From Nitrospirota bacterium (lineage in GTDB: Bacteria; Nitrospirota; Thermodesulfovibrionia; UBA6902; BMS3Bbin08): a DNA stretch of 6,199 bases. The DNA is taken from contig JACQXH010000272.1 in the NCBI GenBank assembly GCA_016208845.1, positions 1 to 6,199 of the forward strand. Reading direction: 5' to 3'. The notes under the pieces were generated by a model that saw nothing but the letters and a program-made list of their open reading frames with translations, had not been told where the DNA came from and made no database searches. The position numbers were made by a program, and so were the translations under genes. Numbering within the stretch: the stretch's first letter is position 1; every line of letters begins with the position of its first letter. Shown piece after piece: positions 1-5,253 of this stretch.

Positions 1-813
1 CAGGGGGCGAAAGAAGGCAGGGTCAAAATTACGGATGAAATAACGGCTGTTGTATTACGGGTAAACGGGAAAACGGCAAGGGTAACATTTGAATTTGGAA
101 GAGGGGGAGAGGACATCAAACATCATCTGCGCCAAGTTGGCGTCATGCCGCTGCCGCCTTATATCAAAAAACCTGCGGATCAGGTGGACACCCAACGTTA
201 TCAGACAGTGTATGCCCAAAAGGAGGGCGCTATTGCTGCGCCGACCGCGGGGCTGCATTTCACAGATGAACTTCTTGACAGGATCAAAGAAAAAGGGGTT
301 ATTATAAAAAAGCTGACCCTTCATGTCGGATGCGGAACATTTAAGCCTGTTATATGCGAGGATATTGAGCAGCATGAAATGGAAAACGAATATTACGAAA
401 TATCGGATGACACAACAAATGAGTTAAACCGTGCTAAATCCGAAGGCAGAAGGATAATAGCCGTGGGAACCACTGTAACACGGGCGCTCGAAGGATCAGC
501 CGCCAGCATGAGCAGAAAAGGGGCAAGGCCTGCCTGCCGGACAGGCAGGGGCAAGTCGAAGCGACTCGTTTCCGAGGGGCAAGAGGACAATACAATAAAA
601 TCCGGCAGCGGCAAGACATCAATATTTATTTTTCCGGGCTATAAATTCAAAGTCATTGACGCCCTGATCACAAATTTTCACCTTCCCAAATCAACTCCAT
701 TGATGCTTACATCAGCATTTTCCGGTCTGGAACTTCTCAGGAAGGCCTATGCCGGGGCGCTGAATGCTGATTACAGGTTTTTTTCTTACGGAGATGCTAT
801 GTTTATAATGTGA
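1..813 (+). CDS. queA: S-adenosylmethionine:tRNA ribosyltransferase-isomerase, 5' partial
   Basis: The frame is open from base 1 to the TGA at 811-813, giving the last 270 residues; the family is about 340-360 long, so the N-terminus lies outside the window. QueA transfers and isomerises the ribose of S-adenosylmethionine onto preQ1 at the wobble base of tRNAs, forming epoxyqueuosine. Family hallmarks read in order: GHMPLPPYI-like VMPLPPYIKKP, RYQTVYAQKEGAIAAPTAGLHF, LHVGCGTFKPV, AVGTTVTRALE, IFIFPGYKFKVIDALITNFHLPKS and the C-terminal RFFSYGDAMFI. The start is out of view; the ATG at 145 is internal, because residues before it (GRVKITDEI onward) also match the family. Odd point: between the SAA after TRALE and the IFIFPGY strand there are about 39 residues, against about 16 in E. 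coli QueA. The extra, Arg/Gly/Lys-rich stretch is encoded by a palindromic repeat. The catalytic core motifs in view are intact, so activity is plausible. Identity is very sure. Confidence 0.96.
   Translation, partial: QGAKEGRVKITDEITAVVLRVNGKTARVTFEFGRGGEDIKHHLRQVGVMPLPPYIKKPADQVDTQRYQTVYAQKEGAIAAPTAGLHFTDELLDRIKEKGVIIKKLTLHVGCGTFKPVICEDIEQHEMENEYYEISDDTTNELNRAKSEGRRIIAVGTTVTRALEGSAASMSRKGARPACRTGRGKSKRLVSEGQEDNTIKSGSGKTSIFIFPGYKFKVIDALITNFHLPKSTPLMLTSAFSGLELLRKAYAGALNADYRFFSYGDAMFIM
520..583. repeat. Palindromic repeat insert inside queA, with three GGGGCAAG copies at 28-base spacing
   Basis: The octamer GGGGCAAG occurs at 520-527, 548-555 and 576-583, exactly 28 bases apart. The first interval holds a perfect 8-base-pair hairpin (CCTGCCTG at 529-536, CAGGCAGG at 542-549, loop of five). 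The second holds two short hairpins (AGTCG at 554-558 with CGACT at 562-566; CTCG at 565-568 with CGAG at 573-576). The block is translated within QueA as an Arg/Gly-rich loop. The hairpin termini match a palindrome at 5030-5067, which supports a dispersed element. Boundaries are my reading and the mechanism of insertion is inferred. Confidence 0.7.
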
Positions 814-933
814 AGACAATCGGTCCAAGCGGTTCAAAATGTTTAAACTAAACAAGCTTTTCCAGGGCTTTGAATTTTATTCACATTCTTGGTATCCTTA
901 AGGAAGATTTGAGCAGTAATAAAGGAGAATTAA
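814..933 (+). promoter_or_regulatory. queA-phoH intergenic gap with a candidate sigma70-type promoter
   Basis: This is the only sizeable gap before the phoH operon. It contains TTGAAT at 870-875, a 17-base spacer and TATCCT at 893-898, a fair fit to a -35/-10 pair. Transcription would start about 25 bases before the phoH ribosome-binding site, so the promoter would serve the four-gene operon. No strong rho-independent terminator for queA is seen; the 8-base palindrome GTTTAAAC at 841-848 is too AT-rich to act as one. The promoter match is weak evidence on its own. Confidence 0.35.
921..927 (+). promoter_or_regulatory. Ribosome-binding site that decides the phoH start
   Basis: AAAGGAG is a strong Shine-Dalgarno sequence. 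It is followed after six bases by ACG (934-936), in frame with phoH and directly after an in-frame TAA (931-933). No ATG, GTG or TTG lies in frame at a usable distance, so this site argues that translation starts at the ACG or that an ATG stood there. Confidence 0.65.
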
Positions 934-1917
934 ACGGTTAAGTTAGAGCTGGATCTAGATCAGGAAAAGGACCTTCCATTCCTGTATGCGTGGCTTGAGA
1001 AGAGCCTCAGGATCATAGAAGAGTCTCTGGGTATAGAGGCTTCTGTAAGGGGCAATAAAATATTCCTTAACGGTGAAGAGGGCTCTGTCAGCAAGGCGCA
1101 GAGGCTTCTGACCGATTTAAAATCAATAAGCGATGAGGGGTATGCCGTAAGACCCGAAGACGTAGTATTCGCATTGAGAAATGCAATAGATGAATCAGCC
1201 CCGAAGGGGGAGGAATTTTCCTTCAGGGATTTTTTCCTCAATAATACCATACCGGTATCTTCCAAAAAGAAATTTATCGTCCCCAGGTCAGAAACCCAGA
1301 GGAAATATATAGACGCTATCCGCAAATATGATATGGTGATCGGCATCGGGCCTGCCGGCACCGGCAAAACTTACCTGGCAATGGCAATGGCTATCAGCGC
1401 GCTTCTTAAAAGACAGGTCAGCAGGATAATACTGGCAAGACCCGCTGTTGAAGCAGGCGAGAGGCTCGGGTTTTTGCCCGGTGATATGTTCGAAAAAGTA
1501 AATCCATATTTAAGGCCTCTGTATGATGCGCTATATGATATGATGGAGGCTGAAAAGGCTCATAAGCTCATTGAACGCGGTATCATAGAAATAGCTCCTC
1601 TTGCCTTTATGAGGGGAAGGACTCTCAATGATTCCTTTATAATACTTGATGAAGCGCAAAATACTACATCAGAGCAGATGAAGATGTATTTGACCAGACT
1701 GGGATTCAACTCTAAAACAGTCATCACCGGAGATGTGACCCAGATAGACCTTCCTGCGGGCAAGGCATCCGGCCTTATAGAGGCTGAAAAGATATTAAAG
1801 GATGTTGAAGGAGTATATTTGATATATTTTACCGAAAAGGATGTTGTCAGGCACCGCCTGGTCCAGCAGATAATCAAGGCCTATGACAGATTTGAAAGGA
1901 CACGGGATGAAAAATAA
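934..1917 (+). CDS. phoH: PhoH-family ATPase (PhoH-like protein), apparent ACG start
   Basis: This is a cytoplasmic P-loop NTPase of the PhoH family, related to the ATPase core of superfamily 1 helicases and linked to RNA metabolism; the exact substrate is unsettled. With the ACG start it is 327 residues, the usual family length. Residues 1-80 form the expected N-terminal region (LRIIEESLGIEASVRGNKI, then GYAVRPEDVVFALRNA). Walker A GPAGTGKT is at about 139-146, Walker B FIILDEAQ at about 235-242, a TGDVTQIDLP motif at about 265-274, and RHRLVQQIIKAYD near the end. The first standard start in frame is TTG at 1174, which would delete the conserved first 80 residues and has no good ribosome-binding site, so I reject it. 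The ACG sits six bases after AAAGGAG and would give (M)VKLELDLD, a natural-looking N-terminus. The gene leads an operon and overlaps the next gene by 11 bases. Identity is very sure; the start codon is the uncertain point. Confidence 0.93.
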   Translation, partial: TVKLELDLDQEKDLPFLYAWLEKSLRIIEESLGIEASVRGNKIFLNGEEGSVSKAQRLLTDLKSISDEGYAVRPEDVVFALRNAIDESAPKGEEFSFRDFFLNNTIPVSSKKKFIVPRSETQRKYIDAIRKYDMVIGIGPAGTGKTYLAMAMAISALLKRQVSRIILARPAVEAGERLGFLPGDMFEKVNPYLRPLYDALYDMMEAEKAHKLIERGIIEIAPLAFMRGRTLNDSFIILDEAQNTTSEQMKMYLTRLGFNSKTVITGDVTQIDLPAGKASGLIEAEKILKDVEGVYLIYFTEKDVVRHRLVQQIIKAYDRFERTRDEK

Positions 1918-3469
1918 CCATTCCCAAAAAACAATAAAGGACAAAATAGAGCAGAGGCTTGATCTGAATGCTTTTATAAAGACCGGACTCCTCGTATTAT
2001 TTGCGGCGGTCCTGAGCGCCTCCATTACTGGCGATGATGAATTTTCCTTAAAAACCGTAACCGGAACATTTTTTCTTGTAGCGCTTCTGCTGATTATCAT
2101 TTATAAAGATCTGATGCGGTACAGGCCTTCTATCTATAGAAATTATTCCATGATGGTGCTGATCGGCGTTCTACTGTCGGGCAATTTCCTGATTGGCCGC
2201 AGTTTTTATTATGTAATGAAGGGTTTTAGTATCTGGTTCGGCAGTATAGACCCGCAGTTGCTTGTTTACGGCATTCCGCTTGCCATCGGCCCTATGCTGG
2301 CCGCCCTTTTGATTGATATTCATGCGGCGATCGTTTTTTCGGTGATCACGTCACTTCTTTCCGGGGTCTGGCTGAACGATCCTTTTTATGCGATATTCAA
2401 TTTCGCTGCAAGTCTTACAGCAGCCTTCAGCGTTATCAGATGCAAGAAAAGATCAGCTATATGGAGGGCGGGATTCTATGTCGGACTGGTGAGTATCCTG
2501 ACCTGCTTAATGGTAATGCAGATACAACGGGAACTGATCACGGTTGATGCACCTGTCGCTATTATGTTTTCATTCTTGAACGGCATTATAGTTGCTACCT
2601 TTGTGTCTGCCTTCCTGCCTCTTCTTGAGTATATTTTTAAATTGACAACTGATATAAGCCTTCTTGAGCTTCTGGACCTGAACCAGCCGCTTATGCGGAA
2701 CTTTTTGGTAGTGGCTCCGGGGACTTATCATCACAGCATTATAGTCGGCAACCTTGTTGAGTCTGCTGCTGAAGCAGTCGGAGTTAATTCACTCCTTGCC
2801 AGGGTCAGCGCCTATTATCACGATATCGGTAAAATTAAAATGCCTGAATATTACATCGAAAACCAGACAGTGCCGACAAGCAGGCATGACAAGCTTGCAC
2901 CACGAATGAGCAGTCTTATTCTAATGTCACATGTAAAGGAAGGTGTTGAGCTGGCACAGCACCATAAACTGCCCAAGTCTGTCATTGACATAATCCAGCA
3001 GCACCATGGCACATCAGTAATATCATATTTTTATCAAAAAGCAAAAGAGCAACAGGCAGGTGCAGAGCCTCCTCCTGCAGAAGAGGATTTCAGATATCCT
3101 GGACCGCGTCCCCAGACCCGGGTCGCGGCCCTTGTACTAATGGCCGATGCTGTCGAGGCCGCATCAAGGGCTCTGACAGATCCAACGCCTGCCCGGATCT
3201 CAGCCCTTGTTGACAGGGTGATAAACCATTTCTTTCTGGACGGTCAACTTGACAGCTGCGAGTTGACCTTAAAGGATCTCAGGGAAATTAAAAGTCATTT
3301 TGTTTATCTGCTTACCGGCATGTTCCACAGGCGGATCAATTACCCAGGCTTTGAGATAAAAGATGCAAGTTCTGATACAAGACAAGCAGGCCTGCAGGCG
3401 CTTAGACAGGACAAGGATAAAAAGGGCAGCCCGGAAAATCCTGTCCCTGTTAAAACATCCTTCAACTGA
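1907..3469 (+). CDS. 7TM-HD family cyclic di-AMP phosphodiesterase (PgpH-like), short form
   Basis: The product is a 520-residue inner-membrane protein with a cytoplasmic HD hydrolase domain, by family likely cleaving c-di-AMP to pApA. The start ATG at 1907 follows AAAGGA (1895-1900) by six bases and overlaps the phoH stop. An earlier in-frame start at 1883 lacks such a site. A hydrophobic helix at about 24-41 is followed by several more up to about 242, then the HD domain: APGTYHHSIIVGN (H275, H276), YYHDIGK (H305, D306), SH342, HH352-353, HH366-367 and MADAVEAASRAL (D414). These supply the full set of metal-binding positions expected. Typical PgpH proteins carry a large extracellular 7TMR-HDED sensor of about 250 residues after the first helix; here only about ten residues separate helices one and two, so the sensor is absent and the protein is about 200 residues short. 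The last 36 residues (DASSDTRQ to the end) are Lys/Asp-rich, outside the family core, and overlap ybeY in another frame. Function follows the family; substrate is inferred. Confidence 0.93.
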   Translation: MKNNHSQKTIKDKIEQRLDLNAFIKTGLLVLFAAVLSASITGDDEFSLKTVTGTFFLVALLLIIIYKDLMRYRPSIYRNYSMMVLIGVLLSGNFLIGRSFYYVMKGFSIWFGSIDPQLLVYGIPLAIGPMLAALLIDIHAAIVFSVITSLLSGVWLNDPFYAIFNFAASLTAAFSVIRCKKRSAIWRAGFYVGLVSILTCLMVMQIQRELITVDAPVAIMFSFLNGIIVATFVSAFLPLLEYIFKLTTDISLLELLDLNQPLMRNFLVVAPGTYHHSIIVGNLVESAAEAVGVNSLLARVSAYYHDIGKIKMPEYYIENQTVPTSRHDKLAPRMSSLILMSHVKEGVELAQHHKLPKSVIDIIQQHHGTSVISYFYQKAKEQQAGAEPPPAEEDFRYPGPRPQTRVAALVLMADAVEAASRALTDPTPARISALVDRVINHFFLDGQLDSCELTLKDLREIKSHFVYLLTGMFHRRINYPGFEIKDASSDTRQAGLQALRQDKDKKGSPENPVPVKTSFN

Positions 3470-3806
3470 ATTAAGCATCCTATTCGTCGATGATGAAGGA
3501 ATGACGCAGTTGAATGCCGCTTACAGGGGCATAAAAAAAACGACTGACGTCCTTTCATTTGAGGCCTCTATTGATGCGGACAGGGATGATCTCTACCCTG
3601 TTATCGGCGATGTTGTTATTAATATTCAAATGGTTTCATCAGCAGCAGGAACATCGTTTGCTGATTTTTATCTTGAGATATACCGGCTTCTCATACACGG
3701 CATTCTGCATTTGACAGGATATGAACATGAAGGCTCAAAATATAATGCGATGATCATGAGGAAAAAAGAGCAGGAGATTTTAAATGCCCTTAAGAAAGTT
3801 TGTTGA
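3363..3806 (+). CDS. ybeY: Endoribonuclease YbeY (rRNA maturation factor)
   Basis: This is a zinc-dependent endoribonuclease needed in many bacteria for 16S rRNA 3' end maturation and ribosome quality control. At 147 residues it has normal length. The N-terminus MQVLIQDKQ aligns with the usual family start. It continues with ELSILFVDDEGMTQLNAAYRG, the TDVLSF motif at about 61-66, GDVVIN at about 82-87, and the zinc-binding HGILHLTGYEH with His112, His116 and His122. The usual GYDH reads GYEH, a mild change next to the third His. The ATG at 3363 has only a weak GAGA about seven bases upstream, so translation is probably coupled to the HD gene. It starts 107 bases before that gene's stop, in a different frame, which is a long overlap for bacteria. 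It overlaps the next gene by 23 bases. Its place after phoH and the HD gene is the classical arrangement. Confidence 0.95.
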   Translation: MQVLIQDKQACRRLDRTRIKRAARKILSLLKHPSTELSILFVDDEGMTQLNAAYRGIKKTTDVLSFEASIDADRDDLYPVIGDVVINIQMVSSAAGTSFADFYLEIYRLLIHGILHLTGYEHEGSKYNAMIMRKKEQEILNALKKVC

Positions 3807-4488
3807 GAGCGCCAATTTTGCGATCGAGGGCATATTGCATGCCGCAAAGACCGAAAGACATCTGCGCTATCACCTTTATTCTGCAGTATTAATCCTGCTC
3901 TTAAGTCTGATCCTGGGTGTCAGCAGGCTCGAATTCGTAGCCATAGCTATTTCAGCAATAGTGGTTCTTTCCGTTGAGATGCTTAACACGGCAATTGAAT
4001 TAATCGTGGATATTCTTTTCAAAGACTATGACAAGAAAGCAAAGATCATTAAGGACATCTCGGCAGGCGCGGTTTTAACAGCGGCCATTGGCTCTGCAGT
4101 AATAGGGTACACGATATTCCTGCCTTATTTGAAAAATGCCTTTGAGCACGGGCTTATCATTGCACACCATTCGGGAGAGGATATTGCAGTGATCTCTCTT
4201 GTGGTTGTGCTTATATTGGTGATAATAACAAAGTCGTTCTTTGGAAGGGGCACCCCTTTACGCGGAGGCCTGCCCAGCGGCCATGCGGCAGTAGCATTTT
4301 CAGTGTGGGTGGCCATTACTTTTTTCACCAGGTCCTTTATGCCTTCTTCCCTGATTTTTATTCTTGCAGTATTGATCTCGCAGAGCAGGGTGAGTGTCGG
4401 AGCTCACAGGCCGTGGGAGGTCGTGCTTGGGGCGTTTATCGGCGCGGCAGTGACTTTCTTTATCTTTCAGTTGTTTTTATATCATTAA
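3784..4488 (+). CDS. DgkA-type lipid kinase fused to PAP2-family phosphatase
   Basis: The product is a 234-residue inner-membrane protein with two domains. Residues 1-115 are a DgkA/UndK-type kinase: an amphipathic start (FAIEGILHAAKTERHLRYH), three membrane helices at about 31-46, 50-66 and 92-113, and the signature VEMLNTAIELIVD followed by DYDKKAKIIKDISAGAVL, with Glu65, Asn68, Glu72 and Asp91 in the expected places. Residues about 130-234 are a PAP2 phosphatase with four helices: motif 1 K150 with RGTP (155-158), motif 2 PSGH (164-167), motif 3 S201-R202 then H208. Motif 3 usually ends HxxxD; here it is HxxxE (Glu212). The ATG at 3784 has AGGAG seven bases upstream. Probable role: phosphorylating and dephosphorylating undecaprenol or a similar lipid, recycling carrier for cell-wall synthesis. 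Which lipid is used cannot be read from the sequence. It ends the operon. Gene symbol left empty because the fusion has no settled name. Confidence 0.92.
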   Translation: MPLRKFVESANFAIEGILHAAKTERHLRYHLYSAVLILLLSLILGVSRLEFVAIAISAIVVLSVEMLNTAIELIVDILFKDYDKKAKIIKDISAGAVLTAAIGSAVIGYTIFLPYLKNAFEHGLIIAHHSGEDIAVISLVVVLILVIITKSFFGRGTPLRGGLPSGHAAVAFSVWVAITFFTRSFMPSSLIFILAVLISQSRVSVGAHRPWEVVLGAFIGAAVTFFIFQLFLYH

Positions 4489-4510
4489 TCCTGAAAACGG
4501 CAGTATATTT

Positions 4511-4641
4511 ACCGCAGAGGACACAGAGAACTGAATGAGAAATAGGAAATAAGAAATTGGAAGTAGAAAATCCCTTGTCTTTTATTTCTCACTTCTCATT
4601 TTTTATTTTTTATTTTTCTCCGTGCCTGTGGACTCTGTGGT
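4511..4641. repeat. Inverted-repeat element with CAGAG-type ends and purine/pyrimidine arms
   Basis: The left end ACCGCAGAGGACACAGAG (4511-4528) is imperfectly complementary to the right end, whose last bases are GACTCTGTGGT (4631-4641). Between them lies a purine-rich arm with GAAATA/GGAAAT repeats (about 4536-4570) and a pyrimidine-rich arm with TTTATT/TTCTC repeats (about 4574-4620), so the whole can fold into a long imperfect hairpin. ACCACAGAGGACACAGAG-type ends are familiar in dispersed intergenic repeats of environmental bacteria. It has no coding capacity and sits between the operon end and the HNH gene. The T-rich arm could also terminate the operon transcript, which is inference. 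Confidence 0.6.
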
Positions 4642-4684
4642 TTCCTAAAGATATTATTTGGGTTAAGAGAACTTATAAATAATA

Positions 4685-4990
4685 ATGGATTTTTTTATTT
4701 CTACTGTTACAGAACAGGATATCAGAAAAGAAAAACAGAAAGCACGGGACCTTCGCAAATCGCACTGGTGGAAACAGAAATGCGCCAAAGGAAAATGCTA
4801 TTACTGTTATAGGGAAGTCCTGCCGCAGGATTTGACCATGGACCATATCGTGCCTGTCATACGGGGAGGCAGGTCAGCGAAGAATAATATTGTCCCTTCC
4901 TGCAAGGAGTGCAATAATAAGAAGAGGCACGCCCTTCCTTTTGAATGGGAGGAATACCTTGCTCGGTTGAAGAAAGAAAAGAACGAATAA
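4685..4990 (+). CDS. Small HNH endonuclease domain protein
   Basis: This stand-alone protein of 101 residues is mostly one HNH (beta-beta-alpha metal) nuclease domain. Residues 10-32 are a basic, probably helical stretch (DIRKEKQKARDLRKSHWWKQK). The domain runs C38-x2-C41, DHIVPVIRGG with Asp53 and His54, NN at 67-68, then C73-x2-C76 with NNKKR. The four Cys probably bind a structural zinc, and His54 is the likely general base. C-terminal FEWEEYLARLKKEKNE follows. Close relatives are widespread as single genes next to housekeeping loci, and their role is unknown. The ATG at 4685 has no good Shine-Dalgarno sequence nearby (AAGAG is about 15 bases away) and an in-frame TAA just upstream excludes a longer form. 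It is flanked on both sides by inverted-repeat elements. No restriction, toxin or intron partner is visible. Catalytic activity is inferred from intact motifs. Confidence 0.88.
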   Translation: MDFFISTVTEQDIRKEKQKARDLRKSHWWKQKCAKGKCYYCYREVLPQDLTMDHIVPVIRGGRSAKNNIVPSCKECNNKKRHALPFEWEEYLARLKKEKNE

Positions 4991-5017
4991 TGCTGCATAA
5001 TCCTGAATATGGCATTT

Positions 5018-5187
5018 GCCACGAATGAACCTGCCTACCGGTCCAAAGGATCCTGTGGACAGGCAGGCACGAATAAACACGAATGAAATAATGCATGAAG
5101 ACAGATTTTGTCTTTAAACCAAAATGGTGACAAATAGAACAATTATAAGTTTCCTGTAATTCGAGATAATTCGTGAAAATTTGTGGC
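5018..5187. repeat. ACGAAT-type inverted-repeat element downstream of the HNH gene
   Basis: The left arm reads GCCACGAATGAA (5018-5029), then, after an insert, CACGAATAAACACGAAT (5068-5084). The right arm (5159-5187) reads ATTCGAGATAATTCGTG followed by AAAATTTGTGGC; its complement gives GCCACAAATTTTCACGAAT and CTCGAAT. The two arms thus mirror each other imperfectly around about 75 AT-rich bases with no gene. GCCACGAAT/CACGAAT ends are common in dispersed non-coding repeats of environmental bacteria. A small hairpin (AAGACA at 5098-5103, TGTCTT at 5109-5114) lies within. It occupies most of the gap before the DAHP synthase gene. Confidence 0.6.
5030..5067. repeat. GCCTGCC-type palindrome nested in the ACGAAT element
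   Basis: The ends CCTGCCTACC (5030-5039) and GGACAGGCAGG (5057-5067) form a stem around GGTCC...GGATCC. It splits the left arm of the surrounding repeat: joining the bases on each side restores an unbroken run of CACGAAT-like units. The same ends occur in the queA insert at 529-549, where the 17-base middle is missing. This looks like a second, later insertion into an older repeat. Confidence 0.65.
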
Positions 5188-5253
5188 TGAAAAGCTTGTT
5201 TCAGGACAATACAAATAGTCATCACAATTATAGTAAAATAACATCTAATCGAT
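5188..5253 (+). promoter_or_regulatory. Leader of the DAHP synthase gene with a weak promoter candidate
   Basis: TATAGT at 5229-5234 resembles a -10 box, but no good -35 lies 16-18 bases upstream; GGACAA at 5204-5209 is at 19 bases and weak. It sits only about 20 bases from the start codon, so the leader would be very short. No clear Shine-Dalgarno sequence precedes the ATG at 5254. No leader peptide, Trp/Tyr/Phe codon run or operator could be recognised. Confidence 0.2.

Noticed and set aside
520..583. CRISPR-like array
   Set aside because: The regular 28-base spacing is striking, but the repeated unit is only eight bases, there are just three copies, and the block lies inside the coding frame of queA.
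1174..1176. TTG as the start of phoH
   Set aside because: It would discard 80 residues that match the PhoH N-terminal region and has no suitable ribosome-binding site; the open frame begins right after the TAA at 931.
3381..3398. Possible third, decayed copy of the GCCTGCC palindrome (GCAGGCCTGC at 3386-3395)
   Set aside because: The similarity is about ten bases, and YbeY aligns with its family here without any insertion, so chance is more likely.
5098..5114. Rho-independent terminator for the HNH gene (AAGACA/TGTCTT hairpin)
   Set aside because: The stem is six base pairs, AT-rich, and followed by only a few T residues.
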